A stretch of DNA of 28,047 bases from a bacterium (GTDB lineage Bacteria; Planctomycetota; UBA11346): contig JAIFKN010000047.1 in the NCBI GenBank assembly GCA_020049615.1, positions 1 to 28,047 on the forward strand, written 5' to 3'. The notes below the pieces were generated by a model. It worked only from the letters and a program-made list of their open reading frames with translations, searched no databases and was not told the DNA's origin. Of this stretch, positions 17,308 to 25,196 are shown piece after piece. How positions within the stretch are numbered: position 1 is the first letter of the stretch; each line of letters starts with the position of its first letter. Both the position numbers and the translations under genes were made by a program.

Positions 17308-17330
17308 GGTGGGCTTCTGAGGGGACTTGG

Positions 17331-17373
17331 AAAACGCGGAACCCCCGGCCGCGGGGCCAGGGGTTCGGGCGCG
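17331..17373 (-). terminator. intrinsic terminator hairpin of the aroG attenuator
   Basis: On the minus strand GAACCCCTGGCC (17366-17355) pairs with GGCCGGGGGTTC (17350-17339) in a 12-bp stem with one T-G wobble and a CCGC loop. CGCG at 17373-17370 can pair with CGCG at 17338-17335 across a bulge of three C, extending the stem to 16 bp and placing it directly against TTTT at 17334-17331. It sits in the 5' leader 24 bp upstream of the aroG ATG, where a terminator makes sense only as a regulatory element. Confidence 0.75.
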
Positions 17374-17398
17374 CGATGGAAGGCGGCGACCGACCCCT
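17359..17398 (-). promoter_or_regulatory. predicted antiterminator pairing of the aroG attenuator
   Basis: On the minus strand AGGGGTCGG (17398-17390), which begins inside the leader-peptide stop codon TAG, can pair with CCGAACCCCT (17368-17359), leaving one bulged A. That arm is the left arm of the terminator, so the two structures exclude each other. A ribosome stalled at the Phe/Trp/Tyr codons leaves AGGGGTCGG free and the antiterminator forms. A ribosome that reaches the stop covers it and the terminator forms. The C-run in the last leader codons (17403-17411) can also pair with the G-run, acting as a 1:2 protector stem. Confidence 0.65.
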
Positions 17399-17447
17399 AG
17401 CCCGGGGGGGCGAGATACCAGCCGGTAAACCAGAACGGGCGATGCAT
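17397..17447 (-). CDS. aromatic-rich attenuator leader peptide upstream of aroG
   Basis: A 16-codon ORF on the minus strand encodes MHRPFWFTGWYLAPPG followed by TAG. Five of sixteen residues are aromatic (Phe5, Trp6, Phe7, Trp10, Tyr11), and all three aromatic amino acids derived from the shikimate pathway occur. In a genome this GC-rich, TTC-TGG-TTT and TGG-TAT clusters are unusual. The stop codon overlaps the antiterminator strand, and an intrinsic terminator follows before aroG, exactly as in classical trp and phe attenuators. A weak TAGG ribosome site lies about 8 bases upstream. I infer that ribosome stalling when charged Phe, Trp or Tyr tRNA is scarce relieves termination. The 5' end of the transcript is not evident from the sequence. 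Confidence 0.8.
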   Translation of the reverse strand: MHRPFWFTGWYLAPPG

Positions 17448-17499
17448 GGATGGAACCTAGCTGCCGTAGCCGCCTGCGCCAGTCCTGGATCCCGCTCCC

Positions 17500-17760
17500 T
17501 CACCCGCCCAGGTCGGACAGGACGGCGATGACAGCCGAGCGCAGGCCGAAGCCACCGTGGCCGAATTCATCGATCCGCGCCTCTTCGCAGGCCTGTTCGA
17601 GCGCAAGGAACTCCGCCACCGGCGCCCCGGACTTGAGCAGGCCCATCAGCCGTACGGCCAGGTCCAGGCATATCCTCCGCGTCGCCTCGGGATGCGTGCG
17701 GTTCTGCTTCCAGTACTCGTAGGCATGCTCGCACGCCTCCTGGTTCCGCTTCTGGATCAT
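17500..17760 (-). CDS. hypothetical protein, 86 aa
   Basis: I do not recognise a family. The protein is small, soluble and probably helical: MIQKRNQEACEHAYEYWKQN..., then RRICLDLAVRLMGLLKSG and FLALEQACEEARIDEFGHGG, ending in a hydrophobic VIAVLSDLGG. There is no signal peptide, membrane segment or metal-binding cysteine pattern. Its ATG overlaps the stop of the upstream gene by 4 bp (ATGA), so it is translationally coupled as the last gene of the rpmF-plsX group. That coupling and its sensible composition are the main reasons to believe it is real. Confidence 0.72.
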   Translation of the reverse strand: MIQKRNQEACEHAYEYWKQNRTHPEATRRICLDLAVRLMGLLKSGAPVAEFLALEQACEEARIDEFGHGGFGLRSAVIAVLSDLGG

Positions 17761-18257
17761 GCCATCGTCCTATCGCGGAGCGCCAGCAACCGTTCGGCCA
17801 GGTCCGGCGGGAAACCCTCCAGCACCAGGTCGACGCCGAACTGCTCGCGCCACAAGCGCATGCGTTCGGGGCTGATGCCGGCCTTGTGCAGGAAGCGGAC
17901 CTGCCTTGGATCCGTGAGTTCCAGCCCGAGACCACGCAGCAGGCCCGCTTCCAGCGGACGGATGGCCGACACCAGGGCGAGGTCGAGCGCGAGGTTGGGC
18001 CGTCCATGCAGGCTGTAGGTCAGGACGCGGTCTTCGCCGACCACGACCCGGGCCCCCTGCATGGCGAAGAATACGACGCCCACGGAGATGCCTGCGCCGA
18101 TGCCGAGGGCGAGCGGCCAGCCAGGTTGCGCAGCGGCGTCGAGGGCGCGGGTCAGCCAGGCGCCGCTGGCGCCAGCGGCGAGGGCCACGCAGGCGATGAA
18201 CGCCACCTGTCCGCCGCGCGGACGGGCGCGTTCATCCAGCCGAGGGGACGGCGGCAT
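17757..18257 (-). CDS. hypothetical membrane protein with two N-terminal membrane segments
   Basis: The 166-residue product has a short polar Arg-rich start, two hydrophobic segments (about residues 18-42, VAFIACVALAAGASGAW, and 46-65, LALGIGAGISVGVVFFAM), then a soluble domain. The soluble part (VVVGEDRVLTYSLHGRPNLALDLALVSAIRP...) looks like a PH-like beta domain of the kind found in small bacterial membrane proteins, though I cannot name a family. It ends with GFPPDLAERLLALRD. The start at ATG 18257 overlaps the plsX 3' end by 26 bp; a longer in-frame start exists but is Arg/Ser/Pro shadow sequence. Operon position after plsX hints at an envelope role, which is inference. Confidence 0.75.
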   Translation of the reverse strand: MPPSPRLDERARPRGGQVAFIACVALAAGASGAWLTRALDAAAQPGWPLALGIGAGISVGVVFFAMQGARVVVGEDRVLTYSLHGRPNLALDLALVSAIRPLEAGLLRGLGLELTDPRQVRFLHKAGISPERMRLWREQFGVDLVLEGFPPDLAERLLALRDRTMA

Positions 18258-19275
18258 CGGCGGAAACAGCTGGCACCAGCGTGGTGATCGCCTTGAAGCG
18301 TTCCCGCATGCGCTCGATCGAACGTCCCTCGACTGCACGTGCGGCCTGCTTGAGGGCATGGAACACGGCGATGCGGTTGCTACGCCCGTGGCCGATGATG
18401 GTCACACCGTCGACGCCGGCGAGCAGCGCCCCGCCGACCAGCGACCAGTGGATGCGGCGGCGGAGGCCGTCGAAGGCCGGACGCATGATCTGGGCCCCGA
18501 TCTTGGTGCGCAGGCTGGCGTAGATCTCCTCCTTGAGGATCACCATCATCGCCTCGGAGACGCCCTCGCTGGCCTTGAGCAGGACGTTGCCGGTAAAGCC
18601 GTCGCACACCACCACGTCGAGTCCGCCGCGGTAGATGTGATGGCCTTCGACGTTGCCGACCACGTTGAGGTTGGTCTTGCGCAGCAGGGCGAGGGTCTCG
18701 CTGGTCAGCTCGACCCCCTTGCCGTCCTCCTCGCCGATCGACAGTACGCCGACGCGCGGCCGCTCGATGCCGTAGGAGCTCTCCAGGAACGAGGCGCCGA
18801 GCATGGCGAAATCGACCAGATGCTCGGGCTTGTTCACGCTGTTGGCGCCCATGTCGATCACCCAGGTGTGCCCCTTGGGATTGGGCAGCGGGGTGAGGAT
18901 GCCGGCCCGGCTGACGCCGGGGATGCGGCGCAGATGCAGCTGGGCGGCGGCGACCGAGCAGCCGGTGTTGCCGCACAGGACCATGGCGTCCGCCTCGCGG
19001 CGCTTGACCATCTGCGCGCAGCGGTTCATCGAGTCGTTCGGGCGCTCCTTGAGGGCGGTGATCTTCTCGCCCATGCCGATGACCTCGGGAGCGTCCTCGA
19101 CGCGCACGTTCTTCGGGCTGGCGCCCTCGCGCTTCAGGCACGAACGCAGATCATGCTCACGGCCGACGAGCACGATTTCGTGGTCGGGGTATGCGCGGGC
19201 GTAATCGATCGCCCCCTGGACCATGGCCAAGGGGGCGTCATCGCCGCCCATCGCGTCGAGGGCGATCCGGATCAT
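18232..19275 (-). CDS. plsX: phosphate acyltransferase PlsX
   Basis: PlsX makes acyl-phosphate from acyl-ACP, feeding PlsY in the first acylation of glycerol 3-phosphate for phospholipid synthesis. It is a peripheral membrane enzyme. The 347-residue protein starts IRIALDAMGGDDAP and has the conserved CGNTGC, NPKGHTWVIDMGANS, LSIGEEDGKG, VVCDGFTGNVLLKASEG and GGALLAGVDGVTIIGHGRS motifs in the usual order. The length is normal. It begins 6 bp after the rpmF stop, the classic rpmF-plsX arrangement. Usually fabH/fabD/acpP follow; here two small unknown genes do. Confidence 0.97.
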   Translation of the reverse strand: MIRIALDAMGGDDAPLAMVQGAIDYARAYPDHEIVLVGREHDLRSCLKREGASPKNVRVEDAPEVIGMGEKITALKERPNDSMNRCAQMVKRREADAMVLCGNTGCSVAAAQLHLRRIPGVSRAGILTPLPNPKGHTWVIDMGANSVNKPEHLVDFAMLGASFLESSYGIERPRVGVLSIGEEDGKGVELTSETLALLRKTNLNVVGNVEGHHIYRGGLDVVVCDGFTGNVLLKASEGVSEAMMVILKEEIYASLRTKIGAQIMRPAFDGLRRRIHWSLVGGALLAGVDGVTIIGHGRSNRIAVFHALKQAARAVEGRSIERMRERFKAITTLVPAVSADAAVPSAG

Positions 19276-19281
19276 GGACGG

Positions 19282-19500
19282 TTACTTGGCGTCGGGCTTG
19301 GCGTCGCCAGCAGCCGGCTCGTCATCCTTGAACAGCACCTGCTTGCCGCGGTAGAGTCCGGTGCGCAGATCGACCTGGTGGGGCCGATGCACGCTCTTGG
19401 TCTGGCGGTCCACCGACAGGGCCGGCGCGCTCATCTTGCGGATGTGCTGATTACGGAGCTTCTTGCGACCGTGGCTGACGCGACGCTTGGGAACTGCCAT
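19282..19500 (-). CDS. rpmF: 50S ribosomal protein bL32, cysteine-free type
   Basis: The 72-residue protein begins MAVPKRRVSHGRKKLRNQH, the signature of bL32 in the large ribosomal subunit. Many bL32 proteins carry four zinc-binding cysteines in the C-terminal half; this one has none (HRPHQVDLRTGLYRGKQVL), so it is the zinc-independent form. The acidic Ala-rich tail DDEPAAGDAKPDAK extends beyond the usual end by about 12 residues. GAGGT precedes the ATG. It is the first gene of the plsX operon and divergent from the thiF-like gene. Confidence 0.96.
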   Translation of the reverse strand: MAVPKRRVSHGRKKLRNQHIRKMSAPALSVDRQTKSVHRPHQVDLRTGLYRGKQVLFKDDEPAAGDAKPDAK

Positions 19501-19581
19501 GGAGACCTCTCAGGTAAGGGCGCGGGAGAGTAAACGGACCCATGGGGAATCAAGACCCCTTTGCCGCCGTTTGAGGTCCCT

Positions 19582-19601
19582 GGTACCGTTCACGGCGTAC
19601 C
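19582..19601. repeat. imperfect palindrome in the rpmF/thiF-like divergent region
   Basis: GGTAC at 19582-19586 is mirrored by GTACC at 19597-19601, with further CG/CG pairing inside, in the 139-bp region between two divergent genes. It could be an operator or promoter-associated element. A second small GGGG/CCCC hairpin lies at about 19544-19560. No clear sigma-70 boxes are visible, so the function is unknown. Confidence 0.25.
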
Positions 19602-19639
19602 GCAGGTTGCCCGGCCAGCCGGACGGTGAAGGTGGTTCC

Positions 19640-20665
19640 GTGGACGCAGAACGCCGATCACCCGACGCCGGACGGCATTCCCGCCAGACCCGCTTCCTTC
19701 CGATCGGGGAAACCGGCCAGCAGCGTCTGCGCGCCGCCCGCGTCGCCGTGATCGGCGTCGGCGCCCTCGGTTCGGCCGTGGCCGAACTGCTGGCCCGGGC
19801 CGGGGTCGGCCGGCTGCGCCTGGTCGACCGCGATGTGGTCGAACTGTCGAATCTCCAGCGCCAGGCGCTCTACGACCAGGCCGATGCCGACGCCGGTCGG
19901 CCGAAGGCGCATGCCGCCGCCGCCCACCTCGCCGCCATCGACGCCTCGCTCGAGATCGAGGCCCTCGCCGGGGAGCTGAACGCGGCCAGCGCCGCCGCGC
20001 TGATCGACGGCTGCGACGCGGTGGTCGACGGCCTGGACAGCTTCCCCGCTCGCCACCTGCTCAACGAGGCCTGCTGCCGCGCCGGAGTACCCTGGGTGCA
20101 CGGCGCCGTGCTGGGCGCCTACGGTGTCAGCATGACCGTGCTGCCAGGCTCGAGCGCCTGCCTGCGCTGCCTGCAGGACGAGCCGCCCGCAGCGGCCGAC
20201 AACCCGACCTGCGACAGCGCCGGGGTGATCGGGCCGGCGGTGCGCCTGGTCGCGGCCTGGCAGGCGGCCGAGACGCTGAAGCTGCTGACCGACCGCGCGG
20301 CGGTGCGGCCGGAGCTGTGGAGCTGCGACCTCTGGCGCAACACCTTCCAGCGCGTGCGGGTGCCACGCGATCCGGCCTGCCGCGCTTGCGGGACGCTGGC
20401 CGATCACCCTGCGCTGGCCGCCGGCGACGAGCCGGCAATCGTGCTATGCGGCCGCCAGGCGGTGCAGGTACGACGCCCCCCGCCAGGCGATCTGTCCCGG
20501 CTCGCAGCCCGGCTCGGTGCCTCCGTCGTGGCGGCCAACGAGGTCTTCGTCCGCTTCAGCGACGGTGCGATGACCGCCACCTGCTTCGCCGATGGCCGCG
20601 TCCTGGTACAGGGGAACGGCGATCCGGTCCAGGCACGAGCCCTCTGCGACCGCTGGCTGGGCTAG
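19640..20665 (+). CDS. ThiF/MoeB/HesA-family E1-like adenylyltransferase
   Basis: Members adenylate the C-terminal glycine of small ubiquitin-like sulfur carriers such as ThiS or MoaD. Counting from the GTG at 19640 (preceded by AAGGTGG), the 341-residue protein has the RHSRQ...IGETGQQRL opening (12-30), the nucleotide loop GVGALG (39-44), DRDVVELSNLQRQ (63-75), Lys89 and the acidic D133 in DGLDSF. Zinc is held by CxxC pairs at 174/177 and 247/250, and C191 lies in PTCDSAGVIGP. After the E1 core, about 75 residues form a C-terminal domain (AVQVRRPPPGDLSRLAARLG...FADGRVLVQGNGDP). No thiamine or molybdopterin gene is nearby, so the carrier partner is unknown. The open frame extends upstream, but that part is not protein-like. 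Confidence 0.93.
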   Translation: MDAERRSPDAGRHSRQTRFLPIGETGQQRLRAARVAVIGVGALGSAVAELLARAGVGRLRLVDRDVVELSNLQRQALYDQADADAGRPKAHAAAAHLAAIDASLEIEALAGELNAASAAALIDGCDAVVDGLDSFPARHLLNEACCRAGVPWVHGAVLGAYGVSMTVLPGSSACLRCLQDEPPAAADNPTCDSAGVIGPAVRLVAAWQAAETLKLLTDRAAVRPELWSCDLWRNTFQRVRVPRDPACRACGTLADHPALAAGDEPAIVLCGRQAVQVRRPPPGDLSRLAARLGASVVAANEVFVRFSDGAMTATCFADGRVLVQGNGDPVQARALCDRWLG

Positions 20666-20748
20666 GGGACGGTTCCCGGCCATGTTGCGGATGGCATCTT
20701 GCCCTGGCCTCCCGGGCTTGTCATCATCGCCAGTGAAGGCGGACCCCC

Positions 20749-23700
20749 GTGGCTGACAGCGCCCTCGAACCGACCCCTGAGCGCCGCAGGACACCCAGCG
20801 AAAGCATTTCGCTGTCGCCCAGCGAATTGGAGCAGCTGAAGGGCGACACCGGACGCTTCGACGCCAAGGTCACCTACCGCAAACCCGACGAGCAGACCCC
20901 CTCGCTGGCCTATCTCGCGGTGTCGGTCGCCCGGGCCGTCGCGCGCACCGCGCCGCGGGGCCAGGATCCCGATGCCGCCATGGGCAGCGATCGGCTGAGT
21001 GCGGCGCAGAAGATCGAGGATCTCGCCGGCTCCAATCCGGCGGACGCCGCGCCGGTCGCCGTGCTGGCGCTCAAGGACCTGGTCCACGATGTCCTGCGCC
21101 TGCGCGAACGGGCAGCTCTGCTCAACAGCTCCACGGCCAGCGCCTACTCGGCCCTCAACAGCACCGAGCACAAGCTGATCGAACTGCGCTCGCACCTCGA
21201 CCGGGTCCTCGCCGCGGTCGCGCGCGCAGCCACCAGCCCGGATGCCGTGCTGCTGGATGCCCACGCATCGCACAGCGCCAGGGTCGCAGCAGCCGAACAC
21301 GCCCTGTCCGGAAGCCTGAGCCTGGACCAGTCCGGCAGCCCGGACGGGGACCAGCTCCGCCGCGGACTGCTGCAGGCCGAACAGGATGCCGCCACCGCCC
21401 GCCGCGAATTGCAGCAGGGCGAAAGCGAGATCGCACACCTGCGCGCCGAACTGGCTGCCGCCCACCAGGCGCTCAGCGACACCGGCGCGGCCGACCGCCG
21501 CGTTGCCCAGGCCGAAGCCGCCGCCGCCATCGCCTGCACCGCCCGCGACGAGGCCGAGACGCGCGTCGCCGTCCTCTCCGATGAGCTGGCCCGCACCACC
21601 GACGAACGCAACCGTATGGCCGCCGAGGCCACCGCGCAGAGCGAGGAACTGGGCCGCCTGCGCGCCGCCAAGCGCGACAGTCAGGCCCTGGCCGACGCCC
21701 TGGCCCGGGTCGGCGAACTGGAGGAGCAGCTGGCCGATGCCGAGGCCCGCGCCCCGACCAGCACGATCAGCGCCGAACTCGACGAACTGCGTGCCGCCAA
21801 GCGCGACAGCCAGGCGCTGGCCGACTCCCTCGCCCGGGTCGGCGCGCTGGAAGAGCAGATGTTCGCCGAGAAGGAGCAGGCCGAGCGCCAGTCTGCCGCC
21901 CTCTCCGAGCAGCTGGCCCGGGCCCAGGCCGAGGTCCAGTCTGCCGCCAGGCTGCGGGCCGAGGCCGAGACGGCGGCGTTGATGGCTGCCGCTGCCCGCA
22001 GCGAGGCCGAAGCGGCCCTGGCCGCCGCCCACGCCGGAACCGGCCGGGCCGCCACCCTGGACGAATCGGCACGGCAGGAGGCAGAGGCCCTGCGGCAGCG
22101 GCTTGCCGAGGCCGAGGCCGAGGCCGCCCGCCAGCGCCAGTCCTGCGAAGAGTTGCAGTCCGCCTCCCACACCCTGATCGAAGCCCGCGCCCAGGCCGAG
22201 CGGACCGCCCTGCAGGCGATCGCGGCGCAGGATGAACTGGAAGCGGCCCTGATCGCCGCGCGCGCGGAGAGCCAGCGACTGCAGGCCGAGCAGAGCCAGC
22301 GTGCCGACGGCGCCGCCAGCGAGGCCGCCGAGGCGCTGCGCATGCAGCTCACCACCCTGGAACGGAGCCGTGCCGCCGAGATCGCCGACCTGGCGGGCAG
22401 GCTGGCCGAGGCCGAGGCCGAGACCGCCCGGCAGCGAACCATCGTCGATCAACTGCGCGCCGCCCAGGTCGAGGCCGAGCAGGCGGCTGGTCGCGCCGCC
22501 GAAGGCCATCGTGCGGCCCTGGTCGAACTCGCGACCGCCCGCGCCGAGGCCGAGCGCGCCACCGTCGAGGCCGGCGAACGCAGCAAGGCCGAAGCCGCCC
22601 TGGCCATCGCCCGTGCCGAATCGGATCGGGCCGCGCAGGACGCCGCCGCCCGCGCCGAAGCCGAGACCGCCCTCGCCGCCGCCCGCGCCGAATGTGAGCG
22701 CCTGCGCCGCGAATCGCAGCAGGCCCTGAGCGAGCAGAGCCAGCGCGCCGACGGCGCCCGGGCCGAGATCGCCACCGCCCTCGAACGCCAGCTCACCGAA
22801 CTCGAAGGCCGCCGGGCCGCCCAGGCCGCCGAGTACGAGCGGCTGTTGGCCGAGACCCAGGCCGAGGTCGCGCGCCACCGCGATGCCACCGACCGCCTGC
22901 AGGCCGCAGCCCAGCGTGCCGCCGACGCGCGCGCCCGTCTCGCTGCGGCTGCTGCCGCCGCCCAGGTCCGCCTGGCCGCCGCCGGCGAGGAGGCCGGTCT
23001 CGATGCGGTGCCGGGCGTCCTGCGCGGCTGCGCCGAGACCCTGCGCGCCCTGCCCCCAGATGGCGATGGCGACGACGCCCCGGCTCTTGCAGGCCTGGAG
23101 GCCGCGACCACCGCCGTCGCCGGCCTGCTCGCCGCCGCCCAGCGCAGCGCCGGCCAGGCTCGTAGCGAAGCCGCCGCCGCCCTGGCCACGAGCGAGGCCG
23201 CTGAACAGCGCCTGCAGCACGCCAGCGCCCGCGCAGCCACGGCCGAAGCCCGCGCCGCCGAGGCCGAGGGCCGCAGCGAATCCGCCCTCGCCGCCCGCGA
23301 CCAGACACGCGCCGAACTCGAACAGCTGGCCGCCCGCCTGGCCGCCGGCGAGGCCGCCCTGGCAGCGGCGCGGACCGAGGCCACCGCAGCAGCAGCCAGT
23401 GCGGCCACGGCGCTGGCCCTCGCCCGAGACGAGGCCGCCGCCCTGTTGGTGCGGGCCGAAGCCGGCGAACGGGAGCGTGACGGCGCCCGCAGCCTCGGCG
23501 AGGCGCTGACCCGCGATCTGGCGGCCGGCGCCGGCGCAGCAGGGCGACTGCACAGCCTGCTGCGCGACCTCGCCGCAGCCGCCGGACTGCCCGATGAGCT
23601 GGCCGCCGAACCGCTTGCGGCCTGCGCCGACGGCAGCGCCGCCGAGACCGCCGCCGCCCTGCGCAACCGCCTGCTCAGCGCCAGGGCGCGGCTGCCGGAA

Positions 23701-25191
23701 CTCGAGCAGGAGCTGGCCGCGGCCCGCGCCGCCACCGAGGCCGCCGCCACCCGCGCAGATGCCCTCGAACGCGAACTCGCCGCGCTGGTCCAGGCCCGCG
23801 ACACCGCGCTGGCCGAACGCGATGGTGCCCGCGCCGAGACCGCCGCCGTGCAAGGTGAGCTCGTCGCCGCCCGCGAGCAGCTGGCGGCACGCACCGCCGA
23901 ACTCGCCGCCACCCGCGAGCAGCTGGCGGTGGCCGAGGCGACCATTGCCACCGTCGGCGCCGAGGCGGCCCGCGTGCCGCGGCAGGCCGAGCAGCTCGCC
24001 ACCCTCGGACGGGAACGCGATGACCTCGTCTCGCGCCTGGCCAGCGAGGGCGCCCGGGCCAGCGCCGCCGAAGGGGCGGTCGACGAACTGCTCGATGCCG
24101 CGCGCACCGCTGCTGCAGCTGCGGCGGCGGCGCTCGACCGTTTCGGCCTGCTCGACGCCGGTGATTCGCGCCGCCTGACCCGCGCCACCGTGCGCCTCGA
24201 CCAGGCCGAGGACTCGGTCGCCGCCTCGGCCGGACTGGGCCGCGAGCTGCTGCAGCGCGCCACGGGCCAGATCGCCGACCTCGCCGACCGCCACCAGACA
24301 ATCGACCTCGAACGCCTGTCCCTGCGTGACCGCGGCATCGCCCTCGACAGCGACCTCGCCGCCGCGCGAGCCACCGCCGCCGCGCTGGAAGAGCGCCTCG
24401 CCGCAGCCGAGCGCCTCGCCGCCGGCCTGCCGCCAGCCCAGGCGCTGATCGGCGAACTGGAGAGCGAGCTGGCGGTGCTGCGCGGCCGGCTCGAGGAGTC
24501 GCTGCGCGCCGCCGAGTCCGAGCGCCGCGACACCGCCGTCGCCCAGGCCACCGCCCTGGCCGAGGCCGAGGCGCGCAGCGACGGCGCCCGGGCCGGGGCC
24601 GCCGAGGCCGAAACGCGCGCCGCGCAGGCCCTGGCCACGGCCGACGGCTACCGTCTCGCCGCCGATGCAGCGGCCGAGCGCCTGGCATCGGTTGAGGCCG
24701 AGGCCGCGGCCCGCCTGGCCGCGGTCGAGGCGGTGATCGCCGAGCGCGACTCGACCATCGCCGAGCTGACCACCGCCGTCGATCAGGCACGCAGCGAACG
24801 CGGCGAGGCCGTCGGCCTGGCGGCACGCCTGCGCGCCCTCGACCAGCATCTCGCCGCGGCGCAGCGCGAGAACGCCCGCCTGGCAGCCGAACGCACACAG
24901 CCCGCGGCGGCCGATCCCGCGACCACCGCTGCGCTGCACGCCGCCGAGCACCGTACCCGCGGCCTCGAGGCGGCCCTGGCCGAGGAGCGCGTCCGCGCCG
25001 AGGCTCTGGTCCGCGCGCGCGAGCGCGCCGCCGCCGACTGGCAGCTGCGCTTCGAGCGCCTGCAGGCCGAGCTGACCGCCGAGCGCAACCGTCTCGCCGA
25101 CCAGGAGACCGCCCTCGCCAGCGCCCGCGCCGAGCTGGCCGGCGCCAAAGCCCGCCTCCGTTCCCTGACTTCCTCCGAACCGACCAGGTGA
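20749..25191 (+). CDS. giant Ala/Glu-rich coiled-coil protein, 1480 aa
   Basis: I do not recognise a named family. Residues 1-125 are a distinct N-terminal region that includes a module (about 53-125, core NPADAAPVAVLALKDLVHDVLRLRER) shared with the next gene. From about 130 to the end the protein is almost continuous heptad-rich Ala/Glu/Arg/Leu coiled coil. It is interrupted near 750-790 (LDAVPGVLRGCAETLRALPPDG), about 930-975 and about 1125-1150 (LDAGDSRRLTRATVRLDQAE). Internal repeats occur. There is no signal peptide, transmembrane segment or ATPase head, so it is not an SMC protein. A cytoplasmic filament or scaffold role is plausible but inferred. GTG start at 20749 with AAGGCGGA upstream. 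It is coupled to the next gene across an overlap of stop and ribosome site. Confidence 0.87.
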   Translation: MADSALEPTPERRRTPSESISLSPSELEQLKGDTGRFDAKVTYRKPDEQTPSLAYLAVSVARAVARTAPRGQDPDAAMGSDRLSAAQKIEDLAGSNPADAAPVAVLALKDLVHDVLRLRERAALLNSSTASAYSALNSTEHKLIELRSHLDRVLAAVARAATSPDAVLLDAHASHSARVAAAEHALSGSLSLDQSGSPDGDQLRRGLLQAEQDAATARRELQQGESEIAHLRAELAAAHQALSDTGAADRRVAQAEAAAAIACTARDEAETRVAVLSDELARTTDERNRMAAEATAQSEELGRLRAAKRDSQALADALARVGELEEQLADAEARAPTSTISAELDELRAAKRDSQALADSLARVGALEEQMFAEKEQAERQSAALSEQLARAQAEVQSAARLRAEAETAALMAAAARSEAEAALAAAHAGTGRAATLDESARQEAEALRQRLAEAEAEAARQRQSCEELQSASHTLIEARAQAERTALQAIAAQDELEAALIAARAESQRLQAEQSQRADGAASEAAEALRMQLTTLERSRAAEIADLAGRLAEAEAETARQRTIVDQLRAAQVEAEQAAGRAAEGHRAALVELATARAEAERATVEAGERSKAEAALAIARAESDRAAQDAAARAEAETALAAARAECERLRRESQQALSEQSQRADGARAEIATALERQLTELEGRRAAQAAEYERLLAETQAEVARHRDATDRLQAAAQRAADARARLAAAAAAAQVRLAAAGEEAGLDAVPGVLRGCAETLRALPPDGDGDDAPALAGLEAATTAVAGLLAAAQRSAGQARSEAAAALATSEAAEQRLQHASARAATAEARAAEAEGRSESALAARDQTRAELEQLAARLAAGEAALAAARTEATAAAASAATALALARDEAAALLVRAEAGERERDGARSLGEALTRDLAAGAGAAGRLHSLLRDLAAAAGLPDELAAEPLAACADGSAAETAAALRNRLLSARARLPELEQELAAARAATEAAATRADALERELAALVQARDTALAERDGARAETAAVQGELVAAREQLAARTAELAATREQLAVAEATIATVGAEAARVPRQAEQLATLGRERDDLVSRLASEGARASAAEGAVDELLDAARTAAAAAAAALDRFGLLDAGDSRRLTRATVRLDQAEDSVAASAGLGRELLQRATGQIADLADRHQTIDLERLSLRDRGIALDSDLAAARATAAALEERLAAAERLAAGLPPAQALIGELESELAVLRGRLEESLRAAESERRDTAVAQATALAEAEARSDGARAGAAEAETRAAQALATADGYRLAADAAAERLASVEAEAAARLAAVEAVIAERDSTIAELTTAVDQARSERGEAVGLAARLRALDQHLAAAQRENARLAAERTQPAAADPATTAALHAAEHRTRGLEAALAEERVRAEALVRARERAAADWQLRFERLQAELTAERNRLADQETALASARAELAGAKARLRSLTSSEPTR
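21658..21861 (+). repeat. 43-residue direct repeat inside the giant coiled-coil gene
   Basis: A 25-residue segment, LRAAKRDSQALADALARVG and the following six residues, is encoded at 21658-21732 and again at 21787-21861 with only three substitutions. The offset is 129 bp, or 43 codons. Synonymous differences between copies show that the duplication is not recent or is under protein-level selection. Confidence 0.85.
22288..22908 (+). repeat. 148-residue-offset repeat inside the giant coiled-coil gene
   Basis: A 59-residue stretch starting EQSQRADGA and ending with a D-x-L-x-AA pattern is encoded at 22288-22464 and, without gaps, again at 22732-22908. More than half of positions are identical by eye. 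A partial third relative of its end (EAEAEAARQRQSCEELQSA) lies upstream at about 22110-22170. Together these show growth of the rod by segmental duplication. Confidence 0.7.
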
Positions 25192-25196
25192 TCCAC

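Noticed and set aside
17448..17499. Sigma-70 promoter for the aroG leader (CTGGCG-N17-TAGGTT on the minus strand)
   Set aside because: Only three of six matches in each box, and the implied start would fall almost on the leader ATG. Transcription may come from further upstream, including read-through from the plsX operon.
20662..24951. 1429-residue open frame on the minus strand, opposite the giant coiled-coil gene
   Set aside because: It is a Gly/Leu-rich shadow created by the Ala/Glu/Arg codon pattern and very high GC at third positions. It has no domain, no ribosome site and lies entirely antisense to a convincing gene. The 1209- and 951-residue minus frames in the same area fail for the same reasons.
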